A stretch of 64,000 bases of DNA from NCBI GenBank assembly GCA_001899715.1, contig MKWI01000014.1, forward strand, positions 119,792 to 183,791, written 5' to 3'. Made by a program: the position numbers and the translations under genes. Positions 1 to 9,876 of this stretch are shown here, one piece after another. A model generated the notes under the pieces. It made no database searches. It worked only from the letters and a program-made list of their open reading frames with translations, and was not told the DNA's origin. Numbering within the stretch: the stretch's first letter is position 1; every line of letters starts with the position of its first letter. Origin of the DNA: Sphingobium sp. 66-54. Lineage in GTDB: Bacteria; Pseudomonadota; Alphaproteobacteria; Sphingomonadales; Sphingomonadaceae.

Positions 1-590
1 TTGCGCTGAACGGCAATCGCGCTCCAACCTTCGCGCCCGGAACGCGGATGGAATATTCGAACTATGGCTTCCTTTTGCTGGGAGCGGTGGTCGAACGGGT
101 GAGCGGTCAAAGCTATTATGACTATGTTGAAGACCATGTTTTCAAGCCCGCCGGCATGACCCACGCTTCCTTCCCTAACCTCGACCATCTCAATGGAATC
201 GCAACGGGCCAGACGACCTTCTATGGCGATGAGGATAAACTTGTTTCCAACCTCTCGGTCTTGCCTTGGAAGGGAACGCCGGCTGGCGGCGGCGTTGCAA
301 GCGCCAACGATATGCACAAGTTTATTGATGCCTTGCGCTCGGGCAAATTGCTTTCTCCAGCCATGTTTCAGTTGGCCCGCACGCCCAGCGAAACTCCATG
401 GTATGGCATGGGCTTCATCCTGCCTTCCTTATCTGATGCATATTGGGGGCACGGAGGCCAATCCTACGGAATGGACGTAGCGACTTATTACGCCACCGGC
501 TTCAATGCCCACTTCATCTGCCTTTCGACTAGGGATTGGGGTTGCACACGCCTCATGGCTGCTTGGAGGATTACCGGACTAACGCAATAA
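1..590 (+). CDS. Serine hydrolase (beta-lactamase class C / EstB-like), 3' end
   Basis: The reading frame is open to the left edge (frame starting at base 3), so only the C-terminal ~195 residues are present. The segment E-Y-S-N-Y-G-F matches the Y-x-N catalytic motif of class C beta-lactamase-fold hydrolases, and G-H-G-G-Q-S-Y-G near the end fits the K/H-x-G motif before the last strand. The S-x-x-K nucleophile motif must lie outside the window. Members of this family hydrolyse esters or D-peptides as often as beta-lactams, so no substrate is assigned. The gene converges on the leftward ridA-lon-hsp20 operon with only about 14 bases between the stops. Confidence 0.8.
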   Translation, partial: ALNGNRAPTFAPGTRMEYSNYGFLLLGAVVERVSGQSYYDYVEDHVFKPAGMTHASFPNLDHLNGIATGQTTFYGDEDKLVSNLSVLPWKGTPAGGGVASANDMHKFIDALRSGKLLSPAMFQLARTPSETPWYGMGFILPSLSDAYWGHGGQSYGMDVATYYATGFNAHFICLSTRDWGCTRLMAAWRITGLTQ

Positions 591-604
591 TGGCGGGCGC
601 CCCC

Positions 605-991
605 TCACTCGCTAACCACCGCCTCCGCCTCGATCTCCACCTTCCACTCCGGCCGGTAGAGCGCGGCGATGGCGACCAGCGTGCCGGTCGGCCGCGTGGC
701 CTTGAGCGCGCGGGTGAAGGCGGCGCTCACCGCGTCGGCGTCTGCAATGTCGGTGACGAACATACGCACGCGCACCACGTCCGCCGCGCTGCCGCCGAGC
801 GTCTCGATATGGCGGATGATCTCGGCGAAGCACATGTCGGCCTGCTCGCCCGCATCGGCCGGCACCGTGCCGTCCGGCCGGGTCGCCGTGGTGCCGGAGA
901 CGACGATGCGGTCCCCCACCCGCAGCGCGCGGGTGAAGCCGATCTCCTCCTCGAACGGCGACAAGGACGGGATGCGGCGGCGGTCGGTCAT
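605..991 (-). CDS. RidA family protein (YjgF/YER057c/UK114)
   Basis: A 128-residue protein with the whole Rid fold signature: S-x-x-x-x-x-E-E-x-x-G-F-x-R-A near the N-terminus, a central V-V-S-G-T-T-A and the C-terminal K-V-E-I-E-A-E-A-V. RidA proteins form trimers and deaminate reactive enamine/imine intermediates. By eye, the position of the catalytic arginine of classical RidA (before the V-x-V strand) is not Arg here (segment R-P-T-G-T-L-V), so this may belong to a non-deaminating Rid subgroup. The start at 991 is preceded by GGGGAGGAGA; longer in-frame starts would run into lon. It is the last gene of hsp20-lon-ridA, 28 bases after lon. Confidence 0.85.
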   Translation of the reverse strand: MTDRRRIPSLSPFEEEIGFTRALRVGDRIVVSGTTATRPDGTVPADAGEQADMCFAEIIRHIETLGGSAADVVRVRMFVTDIADADAVSAAFTRALKATRPTGTLVAIAALYRPEWKVEIEAEAVVSE

Positions 992-1019
992 GGCTGTCTC
1001 CTCCCCATAGTTGAGAAGC

Positions 1020-3460
<2,441 letters not shown>

Positions 3461-3461
<1 letters not shown>

Positions 3462-3880
3462 CAGCGGCGCCCTCCTTTCGCCTTGTGCAGGGTGACGAGC
3501 AGGCAACCGTCCGATCCGGCGCGGCGCACATCCTCATAATGGCCGCTCGGCAACGGCAGCCGCCGCTCGAACCGGCCCTGTGGCAGCTCCAGCCGGTGGA
3601 TCCGCGCCACGCGCAGCTCCGGCGGCAGCAGCCGCTGGCCGCGCACAACGAGAACGCCGTCCTCGATGAACGCTTCGGTCTGGTCGAGATCGACGCCCGG
3701 CAGGGCGACGAACACCAGCACCTCGTCGTCGGTCTCGATGAGGTCGGCGGGCGGCTCCCAATGCACCGTGCCGCCGCGCACGCGCGCCGGGGCGTAGCTC
3801 TGGTGGTGGAGGCGTTGCATCCTGTCCAGCAGGCCGACAGCATCCGCCCACATCCAATGTTCAGACCGCCCGTCGCTCAT
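3461..3880 (-). CDS. Small heat-shock protein, Hsp20/alpha-crystallin family
   Basis: A 139-residue protein with an alpha-crystallin core from about residue 45: W-x-P-x-x-D-L-I-E-T-D-D-E-V-x-V, then L-P-G-V-D-L-D-Q, then the strand V-L-V-V-R-G-Q-R and R-x-E-R-R-L-P-L-P. The usual C-terminal I-x-I/V anchor is not obvious; the tail is short and basic. It probably acts as an ATP-independent holdase. The ATG at 3880 follows AAGGGA; an in-frame ATG 19 codons upstream lacks a convincing ribosome binding site. First gene of hsp20-lon-ridA, behind an RpoH-like promoter. Confidence 0.9.
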
Positions 3881-3947
3881 CCTCGTCCCTTCCGCTGGCC
3901 GGCCCGGTACTGATGGCACCGCGCGCCTGTCCGTCAATAAGCTCGCC

Positions 3948-3981
3948 CTTCAATAAGGAAGCTGCGGCGGCGAATTTCAAG
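3948..3981 (-). promoter_or_regulatory. RpoH (sigma-32)-like promoter of hsp20-lon-ridA
   Basis: Read on the minus strand, the segment has CTTG, a 20-base spacer and CTTATTGAAG. The alphaproteobacterial RpoH consensus is CTTG..-CYTATNTNNG; nine of ten positions in the second box agree. It lies about 68 bases upstream of the hsp20 start, the expected place for a heat-shock operon promoter. Confidence 0.6.
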
Positions 3982-4067
3982 GCGAAAGCGCGGATGGCTC
4001 CTCCATTCGGCGGGCACCGCATCTTTACCGCTGACAAGCCGCACCAAAGCGCCTATCGGGCAGCGCC

Positions 4068-4469
4068 ATGAGCTGGCTGATTCGGCAATCGGGCATGGCG
4101 CGCGGCCTTTTCGTCGCGGCGGCGGTGCTCGTCCTGGCGCTGCGGACGCTGGTGCCGACCGGCTTCATGCCCGTCGCGCATGAAGGCAGCATGGTCATCC
4201 AGCTCTGCACCGGCACCGGCCCGGCCACCATGGTAGTCGATCTCGGCAAGGCCGCGCCGGCACCGGGCGATCAGCATAAGGCCGGGGACGGCCTCTGCCT
4301 CTTCGCCTGCGCCTTTGCCGGCGGCCTGCTCGCCATCGCGGCCTTTGTGGTGCTCGCGTCCCTGTTGATGCGGGCGCGGCCGCCCTACGGCGCGGCCATC
4401 GCGGACCTTACGGTCCACCGCCTCGCCGCGCCTCCGCCACCGGCCATCGGCCCACCCCTGACACTCTGA
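4068..4469 (+). CDS. DUF2946-like small membrane/secreted protein
   Basis: A 133-residue protein. The opening hydrophobic segment (~10-28) is followed by R-T-L-V-P-T-G-F-M-P, the hallmark of the DUF2946 family, and a second hydrophobic helix sits at ~83-102. It contains a pair of cysteines (C-x-F-A-C) just before that helix and a Pro-rich tail. DUF2946 genes commonly sit next to TonB-dependent receptors, often copper-related, as here (receptor 100 bases downstream on the same strand). Function unknown; metal-related periplasmic role inferred only from context. Confidence 0.7.
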   Translation: MSWLIRQSGMARGLFVAAAVLVLALRTLVPTGFMPVAHEGSMVIQLCTGTGPATMVVDLGKAAPAPGDQHKAGDGLCLFACAFAGGLLAIAAFVVLASLLMRARPPYGAAIADLTVHRLAAPPPPAIGPPLTL

Positions 4470-4568
4470 ACGCCCGCGCGGCGAACGCTCTCCGTTCGCC
4501 GCGTTCTTGCGCGCGTGCATGGTCCGCATGGGCTGCCCGCGCATCGTCAGAGCTTTCGGGAATCTTCC

Positions 4569-6827
4569 ATGCGCACCCTTTCTATCGCGCTTGCGGCTGG
4601 CCTGGTCGCGGTGCCTGCATTTGCCCAGCCACCGGCCGATACCGCACCGGACGAGGCAGGCGGCGCCATCCTCGTCGTCGGCCAGCGGATCGCGCCGTTC
4701 ACCGTTGCGCCGCGCGGCCTCGCCGTCTCGCTGGGGCAGGCCCAGTTCGACGCGATCAACGCCGCCAATGTCGAAGATCTGATGAAATATGCGCCCAACT
4801 TCTATGTGCGCAAACGCTTCGCCGGGGACGACAACGCCGTGGTCGCGCTGCGCGGCGCCAACACCATCCAGAGCGCGCGCACCATCGTGCTGGTCGATGG
4901 CTTCCTCGTCTCCAACTTCCTCGGCAACCGCTGGGACTATCCGCCCAAATGGAACGTCGTCGGGCCCTCGGAGGTGCGCCAGTTCGACATCGTCTATGGC
5001 CCTTACTCGGCGCGCTACGGCGGCAATTCCATGGGCGGCGTCATCTCGGTGAGCACCCAGCCACCGGAGGGCACGGCCGTTCAGGCCAGCGTACAGGCGA
5101 TGTTCCAGCCCTATCGCGAATATGGCGTGGACGAGAGCTTTGCCGGCACTAGCGCGGAGGCGAGCGCAAGCTGGAAGCAGGCGAGCGGCCCCTGGCGCGT
5201 GCGCGCCGGGGTCCGCCATTTCGAGAATGTTGGCCAGCCGATGAGCTTCAATCTGCTCACGCCGGCGACCGGCACCGGCACACCCGTCACCGGCGCCTAT
5301 GCGGACGACCGGCTGGCGACGCCGGTGTTTGGCGCGGCCTCGCCGGTCCATGTCGCGCAGGATCAGGCGCGGCTCCGCCTCGGCTATGAGAGCGCGGACG
5401 GCTGGACGGTAGAAGCGCTCGGCTTCCTCTGGCTGACCCGGCAGACCCTCACCGATCCGCGCAGCTTCCTCACCGGCACGGACGGCCACCCGCTCACGCA
5501 GGGCAAGGTGAGCTTCGCCGGGCAGACATGGAACGCCACCGGCCTCAGCTTCTCGACTATGCGCCGCACCGAATATCTCGCCGGCCTGAAACTCGCCGGG
5601 CCGGTCGCCGGCTGGGCGCTCTCCGCCAACCTCTCGCACTACGGCATCCCCCGGCAGGACAGCCGCAGCTCCACCAGCTACGCAACCGGCGCGACCAATG
5701 GCGCAGGCACCCGCACCGTCCAGCACGATCCGGGCTGGTGGACGGGCGACGTGACGCTCGACCGCAGGCTCGGCGCGCACCGCCTCGCCGCCGGCCTCAA
5801 CGCCAACCGCTATGAAACCGCGCAGGAGACGGTCAACACGAGCCACTGGCGCAGCGCCGCCGATCCCGCCTTCAATGCCGCCACCTACGGCAAGACCAGC
5901 CTGTGGGGCCTGTGGGCGGAGGACGCGATCGCACTCGGCGAGGGCGTCACCCTCACCGCCGGGCTGCGCTATGACCGCTGGCGCGCGTTCGCCGGCGGCA
6001 TCGCCGCGCTTTCCGGCGGCGCCCGCGTGGACGCCCGCTACCCCGCCCGTCACGGCGACTCCGTCAGCCCCAAGCTCAGCCTGCAAGCCGCGCTTCCCGG
6101 CGCCATCGACGCGCAACTGAGCTTTGGCACCGCGACCCGCTTCCCCACCGTGGGCGAATTGTTCCAGGGCCGGTTCGACACCATTGCCGGCGCTATCGAC
6201 CCGGACAGTTTCGACCCCAATCTGCGCCCGGAAAAATCCCGCGACGCCAATCTCATCCTTGCCCGCACGTTCGGCAGGCTGCGCGCCACCGCCAGCCTCT
6301 TCTGGCAGGATATCGACGACGCGATCTTCAGCTTCAGCGGCCTCAACCAGTTCGGCACGGTCGTTTCCAGCTACAAGAATATCGACCGCGTGCGGCAGGT
6401 TGGCATCGAACTGATCCTTGAGGCCAAGGATGTCCTCCCCGGCCTTGACGTGGACAGCAACCTCGCCTGGACGGACGCGCAGACCCTGCGCAACGCCGCC
6501 AATCCCGCCGCCGATGGCGCCCAGTTCCCGCGCATCCCGCGCTGGCGCTCGAACGGCAATATCCGCTATCGGCTGGCCGATCCGGTGAAGCTCTCGCTCG
6601 GCTGGCGCTTCGCCTCACGGCCCAACAGCGACCTGCTCGGGCTGGTGCGCGGCGACGCCTACGGCTTCCAGACCGAATATCTGTTCGTCGACGCCCGCGC
6701 CTCCGTCGCGCTCAACCGCGCGGTCGAGCTGAGCCTCGGCGTCGACAACATCCTCAACGACCGCGCCTATGTCTCGCATCCACTGCCGCAGCGGACATTC
6801 GTGGCCGATATCAAGGCGAGGTTCTGA
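4569..6827 (+). CDS. TonB-dependent receptor
   Basis: A 752-residue outer-membrane receptor. The signal peptide (1-20) ends A-F-A-Q. The plug domain follows, with V-V-G-Q-R as the TonB-box region and a typical G-G-N-S-M-G-G-V-I-S-V end at ~160. The 22-strand barrel ends in the terminal-Phe motif D-I-K-A-R-F. The start at 4569 is chosen because it begins the signal peptide; the frame extends 18 codons further upstream without leader features. It lies between a DUF2946 gene and a PepSY gene four bases downstream, so the three probably form one operon for uptake of a metal or metal chelate. The substrate cannot be read from the sequence. Confidence 0.93.
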   Translation: MRTLSIALAAGLVAVPAFAQPPADTAPDEAGGAILVVGQRIAPFTVAPRGLAVSLGQAQFDAINAANVEDLMKYAPNFYVRKRFAGDDNAVVALRGANTIQSARTIVLVDGFLVSNFLGNRWDYPPKWNVVGPSEVRQFDIVYGPYSARYGGNSMGGVISVSTQPPEGTAVQASVQAMFQPYREYGVDESFAGTSAEASASWKQASGPWRVRAGVRHFENVGQPMSFNLLTPATGTGTPVTGAYADDRLATPVFGAASPVHVAQDQARLRLGYESADGWTVEALGFLWLTRQTLTDPRSFLTGTDGHPLTQGKVSFAGQTWNATGLSFSTMRRTEYLAGLKLAGPVAGWALSANLSHYGIPRQDSRSSTSYATGATNGAGTRTVQHDPGWWTGDVTLDRRLGAHRLAAGLNANRYETAQETVNTSHWRSAADPAFNAATYGKTSLWGLWAEDAIALGEGVTLTAGLRYDRWRAFAGGIAALSGGARVDARYPARHGDSVSPKLSLQAALPGAIDAQLSFGTATRFPTVGELFQGRFDTIAGAIDPDSFDPNLRPEKSRDANLILARTFGRLRATASLFWQDIDDAIFSFSGLNQFGTVVSSYKNIDRVRQVGIELILEAKDVLPGLDVDSNLAWTDAQTLRNAANPAADGAQFPRIPRWRSNGNIRYRLADPVKLSLGWRFASRPNSDLLGLVRGDAYGFQTEYLFVDARASVALNRAVELSLGVDNILNDRAYVSHPLPQRTFVADIKARF

Positions 6828-6830
6828 GTC

Positions 6831-8213
6831 ATGGCCCTCTCCCCGCAACAGCGCGCCACCCTCTACCGCACCATCTGGCGCTGGCATTTCTACGCCGGCC
6901 TGTTCGTCATCCCCTTCGTGCTGCTGCTCGCGGCGACCGGCGCGGCCTATCTGTTCAAGCCGCAGGTGGAGCGCTGGGAGGAGCGCGCCTATCGCACGCC
7001 GGTGGTCGAGCGCGTCGTGCTGCCCTCGGCGCAGGTGGCTGCCGCGCTTGCCGCCTTCCCCGGCGCGCGCTTCACCAGCTACCGCCTGCCCGAGCGGCCG
7101 GGCGACGCCGCCATGGTCCACATCGCCATGGCGGACGGGCAGGCGATGCGCGACGTGTTCGTCTCGCCCGCCGGCACGGTGATGGGCAGCCTCGATCCCG
7201 AAACGCGGATCATGGAGACGCTCAAGACCATCCACGGCCAACTGCTGCTCGGCAAGCGCGGGAGCTGGCTGGTCGAGCTGGCGGCGAGCTGGGCGATGGT
7301 CCTCACCCTCTCCGGCCTCTACCTCTGGTGGCCGCGCGACCGGCGACTGGCCGGCGTGCTCTGGCCGCGCCTGCGCGCCGGCAAGCGCCTGTTCTGGCGC
7401 GATCTCCACGCCGTCACCGGCTTCTGGATCGCCGGGCTGGTGCTGGTGCTGCTCGTCACCGGCCTCCCCTGGGCGGGTCTGTGGGGCAGCGCCTTCAAGG
7501 CCGCGCGCACCGAGTTGGGCTGGGTCAAGGGCCCGCAGGACTGGACGATTGGAGGCGAAGCGCCGGGCGGCGGCGATGACCTCCATGCCGGGCACGATCA
7601 TCAGGTAATGCTCCGCCACGGCACCTATCATCCGGCCGCCGCCGCCCCCGCCGGACTGGACGGGATCGTCCTCAAGGCGCAGGCCGAGGCGCTCGCCTTC
7701 CCCGTGGTGGTGACGCCGCCGGGCGCGCCCGGCCGGTTCGGCCGCCCCGGCGCCGCCGTGTGGACCGTCCGCTCGGATGCACAGAACCGCCCGCTGCGCA
7801 CCACCATCAGCTTCGACCCCGCCACCCGCCGCGAGACGGGCCGCGAAACCTTCGCGGACGGCCATGTCGTCGACCGGATCGTCGGCTACGGCGTCGCCTG
7901 GCACGAGGGGCAGCTTTTCGGCTGGGTGAACCAGCTGATCGGCGTGCTGACCGCGCTCGGCCTGATGCTGATGGCGGCGAGCGGCTTCATCCTCTGGCGC
8001 CGCCGCAAGCCCGCCGACGCGCTCGGCGCCCCGCCGCCCGCGCCTGTCCCGGCGCGGATGGGCGGCGCGGTCGCGATCCTACTGATCCTCGCCGCGCTGC
8101 TGCCGCTACTCGCCATCTCACTGATAGCGCTCTGGCTGTTCGAGCGGCTGGTGCTGCCGCATCTGCCGGGCCTCGCCCGCTGGCTGGGCGTGCCGGCGCA
8201 CGCGCCGACATAG
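6831..8213 (+). CDS. PepSY-associated membrane protein (PiuB/FsrB-like)
   Basis: A 460-residue inner-membrane protein. The first TM has the family opening R-T-I-W-R-W-H-F-Y-A-G-L-F-V-I-P, and W-R-D-L-H-A-V-T-G-F-W begins the third TM. A TM ending L-Y-L-W-W-P-R is central, and W-x-N-Q-L-I-G-V-L-T opens a late helix. Conserved histidines in the helices suggest haem binding, as proposed for ferric-siderophore-reducing relatives. It follows the receptor by three bases, the standard receptor/PepSY pair. Probable role: reduction or handling of the imported metal complex at the inner membrane. A His-rich loop (D-D-L-H-A-G-H-D-H-Q) at ~248 is compatible with metal binding. Confidence 0.88.
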   Translation: MALSPQQRATLYRTIWRWHFYAGLFVIPFVLLLAATGAAYLFKPQVERWEERAYRTPVVERVVLPSAQVAAALAAFPGARFTSYRLPERPGDAAMVHIAMADGQAMRDVFVSPAGTVMGSLDPETRIMETLKTIHGQLLLGKRGSWLVELAASWAMVLTLSGLYLWWPRDRRLAGVLWPRLRAGKRLFWRDLHAVTGFWIAGLVLVLLVTGLPWAGLWGSAFKAARTELGWVKGPQDWTIGGEAPGGGDDLHAGHDHQVMLRHGTYHPAAAAPAGLDGIVLKAQAEALAFPVVVTPPGAPGRFGRPGAAVWTVRSDAQNRPLRTTISFDPATRRETGRETFADGHVVDRIVGYGVAWHEGQLFGWVNQLIGVLTALGLMLMAASGFILWRRRKPADALGAPPPAPVPARMGGAVAILLILAALLPLLAISLIALWLFERLVLPHLPGLARWLGVPAHAPT

Positions 8214-8228
8214 CGGTATCAACCCTCA

Positions 8229-8252
8229 GTGCTCCTGCGGAAGCAAGAGCAC
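8229..8252. repeat. Dispersed palindromic repeat, copy 1
   Basis: GTGCTC and GAGCAC arms enclose CTGCGGAAGCAA. It is one of at least five related short palindromes in the window (also 14284-14366, within 34634-34854, and 40371-40388). It sits between two convergent genes and could double as a terminator. Confidence 0.6.
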
Positions 8253-8265
8253 GGCGTGGTTCAAC

Positions 8266-9237
8266 TCACGCTGCCTCACACGGCCCATCGGGATAAGCAA
8301 AACCCGGATTCGCGATGAAGCTCCGGTCCGTCATCGCCTCCATCCACGCGATCAGCGCCGCCTCGTCGGGCGCGGAGACACGCAGCCCATGGCGGCGGAT
8401 CGCATCGGCCAGCGTCGACGCGCTCCCATCGTGGAAATAGGGCGCGCTCACCGCGACATTACGCAGGCTCGGCGTGCGGAACCGCCCGTCATCCGCGCTC
8501 CGGCCGGTCACTTCGCCCAGCCCCCGGTCGCGCGGGTCAACCGGCTCAAGCCGGTGGAAGCGGTCGTCGGTGAAATCCGGTCCGGCGTGGCAGGAGGCGC
8601 AATCCCGCCCAAACACAGCCGCCCCCGCCCGCGCCGTATCCGAAACGGCATCCCTCCGCCCCCGCGCATAATGGTCGGCCGGCGCATCGTCGGAAACCAG
8701 GGTGCGCTGGAACGCCCCGAGCGCCCGCGTGACAGTCCCCGCGTCGATCCGCCCGCCCGTCTCGGGAAAGGCCGCGCGGAACAGCCGCACATAGCAGGCA
8801 TTGGTGCCCAGCCGCCGCGCCAGCTCGGCCTCCTGTCCCTTCATGCCCATCTCGACCGGATTGTCGCCGAACATCGGGACCAGCGCCTGCGCCTCCAGCG
8901 TGCGGAGCGTCTCGTCGCCCCAGGTCAGGCTTTTCCGGCGCCCGACATTGGCGAGCGTCTGCACGTTGCGCCGCCCCGGCTCGTCGGTCACGCCGGGATG
9001 GGCGCGGTTGCCCTCGGCGAAGCCGTGGCGCTGCCCATGGCAGGTCGAGCAAGCCATGCTGCCGTCGATGGAGAGATCGCCATCATAGAACAGCCGCCGG
9101 CCGAGCGCCGCCATCGCCGCCTCGGCCGAGAGCGCCGGCGGTCCTTCCGCCGCCGCGCCGCGCCCCGATCCGGCAATTACCCCGCCCGCCAGCGCCGCCG
9201 CCGCAACCAGCAGCGCCGCCGCGCCGCGCAAGGTCAT
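8266..9237 (-). CDS. Di-haem cytochrome c peroxidase family protein (MauG/MbnH-like)
   Basis: A 323-residue secreted protein with a signal peptide (1-~30) and two c-type haem motifs, C-S-T-C-H at ~63 and C-A-S-C-H at ~213. The C-terminal F-R-T-P-S-L-R-N-V-A-x-S-A-P-Y-F-H-D-G-S is diagnostic of the bacterial di-haem peroxidase/MauG superfamily. Such enzymes reduce H2O2 or modify a partner protein. Its ATG overlaps the stop of the upstream small secreted protein by four bases (ATGA), so the two are coupled and may be an enzyme and substrate pair; that pairing is inference. Confidence 0.9.
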   Translation of the reverse strand: MTLRGAAALLVAAAALAGGVIAGSGRGAAAEGPPALSAEAAMAALGRRLFYDGDLSIDGSMACSTCHGQRHGFAEGNRAHPGVTDEPGRRNVQTLANVGRRKSLTWGDETLRTLEAQALVPMFGDNPVEMGMKGQEAELARRLGTNACYVRLFRAAFPETGGRIDAGTVTRALGAFQRTLVSDDAPADHYARGRRDAVSDTARAGAAVFGRDCASCHAGPDFTDDRFHRLEPVDPRDRGLGEVTGRSADDGRFRTPSLRNVAVSAPYFHDGSASTLADAIRRHGLRVSAPDEAALIAWMEAMTDRSFIANPGFAYPDGPCEAA

Positions 9238-9755
9238 GCGGCAGGCACGCTCGTCACCAGCACGCGGACCCCCGGCGTCCCATTCCCCACGACCTGGAGC
9301 ACATAGGCACCGGGCGCGAGCTGGAAATCGACCATCTTGCGAATACCGGAGCAGTCCGGCCCGTGGCCGTGCTTCACGGATTCAAGGCTCTTGCCGTCCG
9401 CCACCACGTCGATCCACGCCGCGCTATCCATCGCCACGCGATAGACGCCAGCCTGCACCACGACGAACCGCGCCATGCCGCCATGGCTCACCGATCCGCC
9501 CGGCCGCTCGGGCCGCACCGCGTAGCGCACCTGTGGCGTCCGGCTGAGCGCCAGATCCTTCGCCGCGCCCAAGGGTAGCGTCGCCGCCTCCAGCCCCGCC
9601 GCATTCATCGCGGCTGTCAGCGAGGCCGGCTCCGTCCACGGTGCGAGCGCGGCCGGCAGCGGTGCGGGCGTCGCCGGGCAGGCGGGCGCCGCCGTCGCCG
9701 CGGTCCCGGCCGGAGCGGCCGCGGCGAGCGCAAGGGAAAGCAGAAGCAGAGCCAT
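9234..9755 (-). CDS. Conserved secreted protein of sphingomonads, function unknown
   Basis: A ~173-residue protein with a clear signal peptide and an Ala/Pro-rich linker. The C-terminal domain contains K-H-G-H-G-P-D-C-S-G-I-R-K and F-x-L-A-P-G-A-Y-V-L-Q-V-V-G-N, a beta-sandwich-like strand pattern. I recall relatives carrying the label 'homogentisate 1,2-dioxygenase' in automatic annotation; nothing here resembles that enzyme. The His-x-His-x-x-x-Cys cluster could bind a metal. It is coupled to the di-haem enzyme downstream. A GTG one codon earlier is an alternative start; AAGG lies about nine bases before the ATG. Confidence 0.75.
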   Translation of the reverse strand: MALLLLSLALAAAAPAGTAATAAPACPATPAPLPAALAPWTEPASLTAAMNAAGLEAATLPLGAAKDLALSRTPQVRYAVRPERPGGSVSHGGMARFVVVQAGVYRVAMDSAAWIDVVADGKSLESVKHGHGPDCSGIRKMVDFQLAPGAYVLQVVGNGTPGVRVLVTSVPAA

Positions 9756-9876
9756 CACATCGGGCCTTTCTCGTCAAAAGCTATATTTATATCTATACAG
9801 CATGCCATCTTTGTCCATATACGGCGCCCGCCGCCGTTTGGCGCAACGAATTTTTGGGAATGAAGGGGCCCACTTC

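Noticed and set aside
4053..6116. A 687-codon minus-strand frame across DUF2946 and the TonB receptor.
   Set aside because: It spans two real genes on the other strand and has no recognisable feature.
9234..9755. Calling this protein homogentisate 1,2-dioxygenase.
   Set aside because: That name appears on small secreted homologues in automatic annotation, but size, signal peptide and motifs do not match the real dioxygenase.
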